A stretch of DNA of 64,000 nt from Terriglobales bacterium (GTDB lineage: Bacteria > Acidobacteriota > Terriglobia > Terriglobales > Acidobacteriaceae), in NCBI GenBank assembly GCA_035651995.1, contig DASRER010000035.1:1-64000 (forward strand). Reading direction: 5' to 3'. Every line of letters begins with the position of its first letter. The first letter of the stretch is position 1. The notes beneath the pieces are model-generated. The model was not told the DNA's origin. It did no database searches and saw only the letters and a list, made by a program, of their open reading frames with translations. Made by a program: the position numbers and the translations under genes. This document shows positions 1 through 7,796 of the stretch, in pieces.

Positions 1-141
1 GCGCCGACGAACCCGACCGATGGTGTGCTTTGTGAACGTCAAAAGCGTGGACCGAATCATCTACTCCATTTTCCAGAGATTTACCCTGGAATGGAAAACC
101 CGCACCCTCAAGCTATTTACACAAGCCGCGTGACATCACCC

Positions 142-239
142 CTGGCAGTTGGCCCTCCGCCCTTGGCCCCTGCGGGCGCTATTTTGGCGCACAACATAGG
201 ACCCTAACCGCCAAGTGCCAACTGCTAAATGCTGGTGCC
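142..239. repeat. inverted heptamer array upstream of DNA ligase
   Basis: The left half (142-169) reads as four 7-nt units (ctggcag, ttggccc, tccgccc, ttggccc). The right half (210-237) reads gccaagt, gccaact, gctaaat, gctggtg. The right half is approximately the reverse complement of the left, with about 40 nt between them. A possible ligase start at 215 falls inside the array, which argues for the start at 263. Confidence 0.6.
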
Positions 240-262
240 GATTCTGCGACAATGACACGTTC

Positions 263-2146
263 GTGCTCGCCTTTGCCCAGACTGCCGGCGCCGTTTCCGC
301 CACCACCAGGAAGACGGAAAAGGTCCGCCTGGTGGCCGAACTGCTCAAGTCACGCCCGATCGAGGAAGCGGGCATCGCGGCGCTTTTTTTCTCCGGGCGC
401 GTCTTCCCCGCCTACACCGAAACCACGTTGCAGGTGGGCGGCGCGCTGCTCTGGCAGGCCATTGCCGAGGTCAGCGGCGCGGGCGAAGCGGCGCTCGCCG
501 CAGCTTATCGCCGCCACGGCGACCTCGGCGCCGCCGCGCACGACGTCCTCGCCCGCCGCAAGTTACAACCGCCGGCCTCCTCCTCGCCGCTCACCCTCCC
601 CGACGTCGTGTCCCGATTCGCCGCCATCGCTTCGGCGCGCGGACCAGCGGCCAAGCTGGCGCTGGTCATTTATCTGTTGGCGCGCGCGTCCACGCTCGAG
701 GCCAAGTACCTGGTCAAGCTGATGGCCGGCGAGCTGCGCATCGGCCTGCGCGAGGGCCTGGTCGAGGAAGCGATTGCCAAGGCCTGCGACGCGGACATTA
801 AGTCGGTGCAGCGCGCCAACATGCTGCTGGGCGACATCGGTGAGACTCTCCGTCTCGCCGCCGCAGGACGCCTGTCCGACGCTCGCATGCGGTTGTTTCA
901 CCCGATCGGCTTCATGCTGGCCACCCCGGCCGGCTCCGCCGAAGAAGCCTTCGCCGGGTTCCCCGAAGCCGCGGTCGAAGACAAATACGACGGCATCCGC
1001 GCGCAGGCGCACATCGGCCCCGCCGATGACCAGGGCGCGCCCGGCGCGCGCCGCGTCCGCCTCTTCTCGCGCACGCTCGACGAAGTCACCGGTTCGTTTC
1101 CCGAGTTGGTCGCTCCGCTCGGAGGCTTCAGCGAAGACCTCATCCTCGACGGCGAAATCGTCGCCTGGTCGTCGCTGATCCCCGGAGAAACAGCTCCCGG
1201 CGCACTTCCCGGCCGCGCCCTGCCGTTCTCCGAGCTGCAGAAGCGCCTGGGACGCAAGCGCGTCACGCCGGCCATGATGCGCAGCGTGCCCGTGGCTTAC
1301 GTCGCCTTCGACCTGCTCTATGCCGGCGGCGAGTTGCAGATCGATCGCCCGCTGCGCGAGCGCGCCGCGCTGCTCGACCAGGTCTTCGCCCGGCGCGCGC
1401 CGGTCGCATCGCACCCACCCGCGCCGCGCTCGCAGTCGCGCCTCGCATTCGAAGACGCCGCGCCCGCGCCGCTGGCCGATGCCGCCATCTCCGCCCAGGT
1501 GCTGCGCGCGCCCGCTTTCCGCGCCACGTCAGCGGAAGAACTCGACCGCCTCTTCGACGCTGCCCAGGCGCGCGGCAACGAAGGCCTGATGATCAAAGAC
1601 CTTGCCTCCGCCTACACTCCCGGCCGCCGCGGCCGCGCATGGCTCAAAATGAAGCGCGAGCTGGCCACGCTCGACGTGGTCGTCACCCTTGCCGAGTACG
1701 GACACGGCAAGCGAGTGGGCCTGCTCAGTGACTACACCTTCGCCGTGCGCTCAGGCGACGAGCTGCTCAACGTCGGCAAGGCCTACTCCGGCCTCACCGA
1801 CGCCGAAATCCTCGAACTCACCCAGTGGTTCCTGGCGCACACCCTCGAAGACCGCGGCTTCTCGCGCCTCGTCGAGCCCAGGATCGTGTTGGAAGTCGCC
1901 TTCAACGCCGTGATGCGCTCCGACCGCCACAGCAGCGGCTTCGCGCTGCGCTTCCCGCGCATACTGCGCATTCGAACCGACAAGCCTGTGGATGAGATCG
2001 ACACGCTCGACCGCGTGCGCGAAATATTTCAGCAACAGTCCTCGCTCACTGCCCTTCGGCCGTCAGCCGGGCTTCCGCAAGGCGGCGACGATGAGAACGG
2101 GAGGTTGGGCCAGGGACCGAAGACCGAAGGCCGACAACGCTCCTAG
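263..2146 (+). CDS. lig: ATP-dependent DNA ligase (bacterial LigB/archaeal Lig1-like)
   Basis: Nick-sealing ligase that adenylates itself on lysine with ATP. About 627 residues, the usual length for the long family with an N-terminal DNA-binding domain (about 1-215), adenylation domain and C-terminal OB fold. Motif I KYDGIR has the nucleophile at K241 of this start. EGLMIK (near 440) and WLKMKR are motifs IV and V. The GTG at 263 was preferred because family N termini resemble LAFAQT..., and because the alternative GTG at 215 encodes an atypical Cys-rich extension lying in a repeat array. It overlaps the convergent CDF gene by 4 nt at the 3' end. Such ligases are accessory to NAD-dependent LigA and are thought to act in repair. 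Function is confident; the start less so. Confidence 0.9.
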   Translation: MLAFAQTAGAVSATTRKTEKVRLVAELLKSRPIEEAGIAALFFSGRVFPAYTETTLQVGGALLWQAIAEVSGAGEAALAAAYRRHGDLGAAAHDVLARRKLQPPASSSPLTLPDVVSRFAAIASARGPAAKLALVIYLLARASTLEAKYLVKLMAGELRIGLREGLVEEAIAKACDADIKSVQRANMLLGDIGETLRLAAAGRLSDARMRLFHPIGFMLATPAGSAEEAFAGFPEAAVEDKYDGIRAQAHIGPADDQGAPGARRVRLFSRTLDEVTGSFPELVAPLGGFSEDLILDGEIVAWSSLIPGETAPGALPGRALPFSELQKRLGRKRVTPAMMRSVPVAYVAFDLLYAGGELQIDRPLRERAALLDQVFARRAPVASHPPAPRSQSRLAFEDAAPAPLADAAISAQVLRAPAFRATSAEELDRLFDAAQARGNEGLMIKDLASAYTPGRRGRAWLKMKRELATLDVVVTLAEYGHGKRVGLLSDYTFAVRSGDELLNVGKAYSGLTDAEILELTQWFLAHTLEDRGFSRLVEPRIVLEVAFNAVMRSDRHSSGFALRFPRILRIRTDKPVDEIDTLDRVREIFQQQSSLTALRPSAGLPQGGDDENGRLGQGPKTEGRQRS

Positions 2147-3063
2147 AGCGTGTGCCCGCTCTGCTGTTGCCCTACCGGCGCCACGCAGCCGTGCGCCACT
2201 TCACACACCGCGTGCTCGAACTGGATCGTGGTGTGGTAAATGCGGAAGCGCTCGCGCAGCGCGATCTTGACGTCGCGCAGGATCGCTTCGCTCTCCGACG
2301 GCGGAATGTCGGCGATGCTGATGTGGCACGACAGCGCGTGCGATTCCGACCCCAGGCTCCACACGTGCAGGTCGTGCACGTCGTTTACGCCCGGAATGGC
2401 GTGGATGGCTTCCGCAATCCGCCCTAGCTGCATCCCCCGCGGCGTCCCTTCCAGCAGGATGTTCAGCGTCTCGCGCACAATGCCGAGCGACGACCACAGG
2501 ATCAGCACCGCAATCCCGATCGAGAGTGCCGGATCGATCCACGTCTGCCCCGTCCACAGGATCGCCCAGCCGCCCAGGATCACCGCCGCCGTCGAAAGCG
2601 TGTCGCCCACCTCGTGCAGGAAGGCGCTGCGGATGTTCACGTCGCGGCTCGATCGCCACAGCAGCAGCGCGATCACGCCGTTCATGATCACGCCCGCCCC
2701 GCCCACCATCATCATCAGGTCGGGATGCACCTCCACCGGCGCGTTCAGCCGGCGGAACGCCTCGTAGAAAATGCCGAAGCTGATCACCACCAGCGTGCCC
2801 GCGTTCAGGAACGCCGCCAGCACGCCCGCGCGCTGATAGCCAAACGTCTTGGTCGACGACGGCGGACGCTGCTGGATGTACACCGCCGCCAGCGAAAGCA
2901 GCAGCGCCAGCAGGTCCGAAACGTTGTGTCCCGCCTCCGACAGCAGCGCCAGGCTGTGCGCCCGGATGCCGGCAAACACCAGCAGGCCGATGTAGACCAG
3001 GGTGGCGGCGAGCGAAAACTTCAGCACGCGCGAGGTGTCTTGACGGTGCGCGTGCTTATGCAT
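2143..3063 (-). CDS. cation diffusion facilitator metal exporter (CzcD/ZitB type)
   Basis: Inner-membrane proton-coupled exporter of Zn2+ or similar divalent cations. 306 residues, normal for the family. A short His-containing N terminus (MHKHAH) precedes six predicted membrane segments. The paired metal-site motifs HNVSD (membrane segment 2) and HEVGD (segment 5) are present, giving the HxxxD/HxxxD arrangement typical of zinc transporters. The C-terminal cytoplasmic domain contains the conserved GVNDVHDLHVWSLG stretch. It converges on the ligase with a 4-nt overlap, and no dedicated terminator is visible between them. Confidence 0.93.
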   Translation of the reverse strand: MHKHAHRQDTSRVLKFSLAATLVYIGLLVFAGIRAHSLALLSEAGHNVSDLLALLLSLAAVYIQQRPPSSTKTFGYQRAGVLAAFLNAGTLVVISFGIFYEAFRRLNAPVEVHPDLMMMVGGAGVIMNGVIALLLWRSSRDVNIRSAFLHEVGDTLSTAAVILGGWAILWTGQTWIDPALSIGIAVLILWSSLGIVRETLNILLEGTPRGMQLGRIAEAIHAIPGVNDVHDLHVWSLGSESHALSCHISIADIPPSESEAILRDVKIALRERFRIYHTTIQFEHAVCEVAHGCVAPVGQQQSGHTL

Positions 3064-3324
3064 GCGTTCAGTTTACTGTCGCGTGCGAGCGGCGTTCAAC
3101 AACCCTGCAGAAGCCGGCTCTTGGCATTTCGCAACGAGCATTTGACCGGGCAGCGTGGGACGCGCCGGGGCGAAGGGCTGACTGCCAGGTTCTAAATGCC
3201 CGCCCACCTTGGGCACCGGCGTGCCCACAATTCCCGGCCCGCTCCCGCCACCCCGCCAGGGCCCTCTGCGGGCCGCGACTCTGCTTGTAAGTAGCTCGAT
3301 TTCCGCCATTTACGGGCAGCCCCG

Positions 3325-3370
3325 CGCGCCTGGGCTGCACCCAATGGTGTACAGCGTGCAGCCAGGCGCG
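3325..3370 (+). promoter_or_regulatory. strong stem-loop upstream of BON-domain gene
   Basis: A 15-bp stem with one bulged G pairs 3325-3340 (cgcgcctgggctgcac) with 3356-3370 (gtgcagccaggcgcg) around a 15-nt loop. It lies about 110 nt before the start codon at 3481 and is not followed by a T run, so it is not a classical terminator. It could be a 5' UTR structure or a REP-like element. The rest of 3064-3480 shows nothing recognisable. Confidence 0.5.
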
Positions 3371-3480
3371 AAGGAGTGAGTTCTACTGGCCGCTCGATAT
3401 TTCCTTTGCGCGCCCTTCGTCAATTTCGCGGGCACATCCCGCGGCATCGCACACAAAAATCCATCGGGGAGACAAGAGTT

Positions 3481-4833
3481 ATGAGCAAGCACGTCTATAC
3501 ATGGGTTCTGGCGCTGGCCGTTTCAGCGACCCTGGCCTATGCGCAGGCGCCTTCGCAGACGCCGGGCTATCCGCAGGCGTCGCCCGGACAAGCGCCCACA
3601 ACCCCTTCCACGTTCCCGCAGACCAGCGATCCCACACAGACCAACAAGAATCCTGACCAGACCAAGGACGAGACCCAGCAGCCGGCCAGGACCGAACCGG
3701 CCAAGCCTGAGAAGGCCGAGGCCAGGGTCGACGATGCAACGCTGGAGCGCCAGGTCAAAGAGCAGCTTTCGACCGACAGCAGCATGTCGAACGTTGTCGT
3801 GAAGGTTGAGAACGGCAAGGTCACCCTCACCGGCAGCGTCGCCAACAAGGACGACAGGAAGAAGGCGAAGGAAATGGCGAAGGCCGTTCCCGGCGTCCAC
3901 AAGGTCGAGACCAAGCTGGAAGTTGCGCCCTCCACCGGCGCCTCCGCGTCGAGCAAGGCGCCAGGCAGCACCGACGCGCACGCCACGGCTGACACGCAGA
4001 AGTCCACCGCCGGCGCGACCGCTGGCAGCGCCACCAGCGCCAACGCCGGCGAGGGCCGCGCTGACACGATGGGCTCTGTCCCCAGTGGCAGCCAGAGCGC
4101 CGCGCCAAGCAGCGCCAACCCGAGCACATCGTCGCAGAGCGGCATGGGGCAGACGCCGAGCAGCGCCTCTGGTGCCACTGCGGCAGGCTCGGCGGCGCAG
4201 GCCCAGTCGCAGATTCAGGGCGCCCTCATGCAGCAAACCAACCTGAGCGGCGTAACGGTTGCGGCGGCCAGCGACAGCAGCAACAACATTCAGCTTTCCG
4301 GTACCGTCTCCAGCGAGGCTGACAGGGACCAGGCCACGCGCATCGCGCAGTCCGTGGCGCCCAACATCAACATCGTTGACAACATCAAGGTGACCGGCTC
4401 ACCGTCCGGCTCATCCAGCGGCGCGATCGCCGGCGCCGGATCCACTGGCGCGCCCGGTCTGCCGCAAACCGACCAGCCTCCTGCCGGCCAGACCAGCGGC
4501 TCGCAGGCGTCCGGCAGCCAGGCGGGCACTCAGTCCGGCGCTCAGCAGTCGACCACGGGCGGCCTCGCCGCCGGCGGCCAGACCGTGGGCGGCGACCTGC
4601 AATCGCAGATCCAGACCGCGATCAAGAACGAGAGCACGCTGGCCACGAGCAACATCAACGTCAACGTCACCGACTCAGAGATCGAGCTGACCGGCGCCGT
4701 CTCCACCGGCAAAGAGAAGCAGACCGCCAAGCGCATCGCCCAGTCCTACGCGGGCAATCGCAAGGTCGTGGATCACATCACCGTGACCGGCAAGGGCAAA
4801 GACTCGAGCGACTCGATGACGCCGCCGAAATAG
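3481..4833 (+). CDS. secreted protein with three BON domains
   Basis: Exported protein of 450 residues. The start at 3481 follows GGGGAG and gives a clean signal peptide (MSKHVYTWVLALAVSATLAYA), so the upstream in-frame codons are not used. Pro/Gln/Thr-rich linkers separate three BON domains at about 84-148, 244-306 and 371-438, each ending in a V-(hydrophobic)-V-T-G/E-like strand. BON domains occur in OsmY, secretins and channel proteins and are thought to bind phospholipid or the envelope. OsmY has two copies; three with long low-complexity Ser/Ala/Gln linkers is less usual. A strong terminator follows directly, so the gene is probably monocistronic. Exact role unknown. Confidence 0.85.
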   Translation: MSKHVYTWVLALAVSATLAYAQAPSQTPGYPQASPGQAPTTPSTFPQTSDPTQTNKNPDQTKDETQQPARTEPAKPEKAEARVDDATLERQVKEQLSTDSSMSNVVVKVENGKVTLTGSVANKDDRKKAKEMAKAVPGVHKVETKLEVAPSTGASASSKAPGSTDAHATADTQKSTAGATAGSATSANAGEGRADTMGSVPSGSQSAAPSSANPSTSSQSGMGQTPSSASGATAAGSAAQAQSQIQGALMQQTNLSGVTVAAASDSSNNIQLSGTVSSEADRDQATRIAQSVAPNINIVDNIKVTGSPSGSSSGAIAGAGSTGAPGLPQTDQPPAGQTSGSQASGSQAGTQSGAQQSTTGGLAAGGQTVGGDLQSQIQTAIKNESTLATSNINVNVTDSEIELTGAVSTGKEKQTAKRIAQSYAGNRKVVDHITVTGKGKDSSDSMTPPK

Positions 4834-4855
4834 CCTCGTTCGGCGTCCAACTCCG

Positions 4856-4890
4856 GCGGCTGCCGCAGACGGCAGCCGCTCTTCTTTTCT
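4856..4890 (+). terminator. rho-independent terminator of BON gene
   Basis: A perfect 10-bp stem (gcggctgccg / cggcagccgc) with a 4-nt loop is followed by cttcttttcttct. It lies 20 nt after the stop codon at 4833. Confidence 0.85.
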
Positions 4891-5059
4891 TCTCACAGGT
4901 TTTGCTTCGAACGGGCGCCGGCATGGTGCCCCACGCCTGCCCTGTTTTGCCGGACGTGGACCGGCGATTGCGTCGTCGCCGCCAGCGCGTCCCTGCCACC
5001 CCCGCCAATCCGCTCTCCGGCATGAGATAATCACAGCAGATTCCCACGTCTGGAGAAGT

Positions 5060-6052
5060 TTGTTGCGTCCTGTCCAAAGATCTGTTTTCTGGTTATTGCT
5101 GGTTGCGCTGGGGTGCTCAGCGCAGTCGGCCTCGAATTCCGATGTCAACCGCCGCGTGGAACACCTGCTGCGGGCCCACTACAACATTCCCGCCAGCGTA
5201 AACATCGCCATCGGTCCGCGCCGCCCCAGCAGCGAGTTCCCCACTTACGACCTAGTCCAGGTCACGCTCAGCCGCGCCGACAAGACCACCACCCGCGAGT
5301 TCCTGCTCTCCAAAGACGGGCAAACGCTGAAGCAGTTGGTCAACATCGACGACCCGACGGAAAAGATTGACCTCAAGGGCCGTCCCTGGCGCGGCGCCAA
5401 AGACGCCAAGGTCACCGTCATTACCTACGACGACTTCCAGTGCCCCTTCTGCTCGCGCAACCACCAGACCATGTTCGACGCCCTGCTCAAGAGCTACGGC
5501 GATCGCGTGCGCTTCGTCTACAAGGACCTGCCGCTGGCCACGCTGCATCCCTGGGCCACGCGCGCGGCCATCGATTCCAACTGCCTGAACGCGCAGAGCA
5601 ACGACGCCTACTGGGATTTCGCCGACTACGTGCACGCCAACCAGCGCGCCATCACCGGCGCCCAGCGCACGCCTCCCACCGATCCCAGTCCTGAGAAAGT
5701 GAAGGAATTCCAGCAGCAGGCGGCCACCGACCGCGCCGGCCAGTTCGCCCGCCTCGACGGCGCCGCGCAGGATGCCGCCCGCAAGCACGGGCTCGACCTG
5801 CCCAGGCTCCAGGCCTGCCTGAAGAGCCAGCCCGACGACGCCGTGAAGGCCTCGCTGGCCGAAGCCGAAACCCTTGGCCTCGATTCCACGCCGGTGAATT
5901 TCGTCAATGGGGTCAAACTCGACGGCGCCGTACCCGAAGAAGACTTTCGCAAGGCGCTGGATCAGGCCCTGCGCACTGCCGGGCAGCCTGCCGGTCCGGC
6001 CGGCGCCTCCGGCCCCAATGACGCGTCAGGCCAGGGCCGTAATTCCAACTAG
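5060..6052 (+). CDS. DsbA-like thioredoxin-fold periplasmic protein
   Basis: Exported thiol oxidoreductase-like protein of about 330 residues. The start is TTG at 5060 or 5063, the codons best placed after TGGAGAAG at 5051-5058; the resulting N terminus is a signal peptide ending near GCSAQS, possibly lipidated at the Cys. An N-terminal region of about 95 residues precedes a DsbA-type domain (Thioredoxin_4 family) with active site C128-P-F-C131 and the cis-Pro loop STPVNFVNG near residue 279. The C terminus is Pro/Gly/Ala-rich. It is followed 12 nt later by a parvulin lipoprotein, suggesting a two-gene envelope-folding operon. Substrate unknown. Confidence 0.85.
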   Translation: MLRPVQRSVFWLLLVALGCSAQSASNSDVNRRVEHLLRAHYNIPASVNIAIGPRRPSSEFPTYDLVQVTLSRADKTTTREFLLSKDGQTLKQLVNIDDPTEKIDLKGRPWRGAKDAKVTVITYDDFQCPFCSRNHQTMFDALLKSYGDRVRFVYKDLPLATLHPWATRAAIDSNCLNAQSNDAYWDFADYVHANQRAITGAQRTPPTDPSPEKVKEFQQQAATDRAGQFARLDGAAQDAARKHGLDLPRLQACLKSQPDDAVKASLAEAETLGLDSTPVNFVNGVKLDGAVPEEDFRKALDQALRTAGQPAGPAGASGPNDASGQGRNSN

Positions 6053-6064
6053 CGGGAGCACGAT

Positions 6065-7138
6065 CTGATCGCATCGTTCATTCGCAAACCTGGGCCAGTG
6101 GCGGCGCTGGTACTGCTCATGGCCGCTGCCGTCGCCTGCAAGGCCAAGCCGGGCGGCGACGTGGTCGCCACCGTCAACGGCAAGAAGATCCTCCGCGCCG
6201 AACTGGAGAAGTACTATCGCAACCAGACTGCCGGCACGCCGCAGCAGCCCGCCCAGCCGGTCAGCGACGAGCAGTCCGCCAGCCTGCGCCTCAGCATCCT
6301 CAAGGAACTCATCGACAACGAAATCATCATGCAGCACGCCGAGAAGCTGGCGCTGCTCGCCACCGACGAAGAAGTGGACGACAAGCTCAAGGAGATCAAG
6401 TCGCCCTACTCGGCCGACGAATTCAAAAAGCGCCTGCAGGAAAAAGGCATCACCGAAGAGGACTTCAAGCGCGACCTGCGCCGCTCCCTCACCGCGCAGA
6501 AGGTCCTGAACAAGGAGATCACGTCCAAGATCAACGTCTCCGACAAGGACATCGAGAGCTATTACAACTCGCACAAGGCTGAGTTCAACCTCATCGAGCC
6601 CCAGTACCACCTGGCCCACATCATCGTCACGCCCATGCCCAATCCGCAGGTTCGCAACCTGAAGAACGACAAGGCCAACGGCGACGCCGAAGCGCGCAAG
6701 AAGGCGCAGATGCTGATCAACCGCCTCGACAGCGGTGAAGATTTCTCCACCGTGGCGATGAACTACTCCGAAGACCCCGACTCCAGCAGCAACGGCGGCG
6801 ACATGGGCTTCGTCCCCGAGTCGGCGCTGAAGGGGACCGACCCGCTCACCCGCGACGCCGTGATGAAGCTCAAGCCTGGCCAGTACAGCGCCATCATCCG
6901 CGCCGTCGATCCGCGCACCGGACAGGTGGTGGGCTACCGCATCGTGAAGCTCATCTCCAAGGAACCCGCGGGTCAGCGGGACCTCACCGATCCGCGCGTG
7001 CAGCAGGCCATCCGCGAGCAGCTCCGCGACCGCCGCGAGCAGTTGCTCAAGGCCGCGTACTACGAGAGCATCCGCGACCAGGCAAAAGTGGAAAACTTCT
7101 TCGCCGATGAAGTTCTGAAGAACGCCGGCGCGCGCTAA
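6065..7138 (+). CDS. parvulin-type peptidyl-prolyl isomerase, lipoprotein (SurA/PrsA-like)
   Basis: Probable envelope foldase. A SurA-N-like helical region (about 30-165) precedes one rotamase domain (about 173-300) with the typical HLAHIIV and GGDMGFV strands, then a helical tail. The start is uncertain: the first canonical codon is GTG at 6098, which would leave MAALVLLMAAAVAC without a charged n-region. The in-frame CTG at 6065 sits 6 nt after GGGAG and yields IASFIRKPGPVAALVLLMAAAVAC, a complete lipoprotein signal with the lipidated Cys at residue 25. Either start gives the same mature lipoprotein. It is probably co-transcribed with the DsbA-like gene 12 nt upstream. Confidence 0.85.
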   Translation: MIASFIRKPGPVAALVLLMAAAVACKAKPGGDVVATVNGKKILRAELEKYYRNQTAGTPQQPAQPVSDEQSASLRLSILKELIDNEIIMQHAEKLALLATDEEVDDKLKEIKSPYSADEFKKRLQEKGITEEDFKRDLRRSLTAQKVLNKEITSKINVSDKDIESYYNSHKAEFNLIEPQYHLAHIIVTPMPNPQVRNLKNDKANGDAEARKKAQMLINRLDSGEDFSTVAMNYSEDPDSSSNGGDMGFVPESALKGTDPLTRDAVMKLKPGQYSAIIRAVDPRTGQVVGYRIVKLISKEPAGQRDLTDPRVQQAIREQLRDRREQLLKAAYYESIRDQAKVENFFADEVLKNAGAR

Positions 7139-7223
7139 AAACGCTTGCCGCCGATTTCCGCGGATAAACGCGGATCAAAACAGCCAGGACCTCAGGTCGC
7201 TCTTCTCCCGGCAAGTTTTTTCG

Positions 7224-7796
7224 TTACTCGACTACCGCTAACACATCCCCGGCATTCACCGCCGCCCCCTCGCTGACGGCAATCTTGCTGACAGTCCCCG
7301 CCTTGGGCGATTTCAGCTCGTTCTGCATCTTCATCGCCTCGATCACCAGCACGCCTTCGCCGGCCTCGACCTTGGCGCCCACGGGCGCAAGCACCCGAAT
7401 CACCTTGCCTGGCATAGGGGCCAGCAGCCTGCGAGGGCCGTCGGCATGTCCGGCGGCTGCGCGCCGGCTGCGCAGCGCCCTGGGATCGCGGACCTCCACC
7501 AGGAAGCGCCGCCCGCGCACTCGGATTTCTGCCGCGCCGTTCTCGGTGATGGTGGCATCGCGAAAGACTTCGTAGGACCTCCCGCCAATCAGCAGTGACA
7601 GCATGTCGCGCCCGACAGCGACCGCATCCGCTGTCACTTCCCGGCCGTCCACCAGCACCCGCCACTTGCGGCTGCCCCGCTCAAGCCTTCCGTTGGCTTG
7701 AGCGGGATCTTCGGCGGACGCTCCTGCGCCCGCGTTTTCCAGCGCTTTCAGCTCCACCCGGCGCCGCTTGCCGTCAACCATGACGTCGTAAATCAT
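7224..7796 (-). CDS. biotin carboxyl carrier protein of an acyl-CoA carboxylase
   Basis: 190-residue carrier. The C-terminal 75 residues form a biotinyl domain with the biotin-accepting lysine at K156 in EAMKMQ. The N-terminal half (IYDVMVDGKRRRVEL) is a beta-rich domain seen in carriers encoded next to biotin carboxylase in acidobacteria. The ATG at 7796 overlaps the stop codon of the upstream carboxylase as ATGA, so translation is probably coupled. The linker at about 31-41 (DPAQANGRLERG) is encoded by a near-perfect palindrome, probably an inserted element. The acyl-CoA substrate cannot be read from sequence. Confidence 0.88.
   Translation of the reverse strand: MIYDVMVDGKRRRVELKALENAGAGASAEDPAQANGRLERGSRKWRVLVDGREVTADAVAVGRDMLSLLIGGRSYEVFRDATITENGAAEIRVRGRRFLVEVRDPRALRSRRAAAGHADGPRRLLAPMPGKVIRVLAPVGAKVEAGEGVLVIEAMKMQNELKSPKAGTVSKIAVSEGAAVNAGDVLAVVE
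7676..7706. repeat. palindromic element inside biotin carrier gene
   Basis: Perfect inverted repeat cccgctcaagcc / ggcttgagcggg around a 7-nt loop. It encodes the AQANGRLERG linker of the carrier in frame. A related copy lies at 7864-7898 in the neighbouring gene and encodes PQANGGPEWG in the same frame. Confidence 0.75.

Noticed and set aside
3376-3480. N-terminal extension of the BON protein starting at GTG 3376.
   Set aside because: It would bury the signal peptide 35 residues inside the protein and has no ribosome site. ATG 3481 has one and begins the signal peptide.
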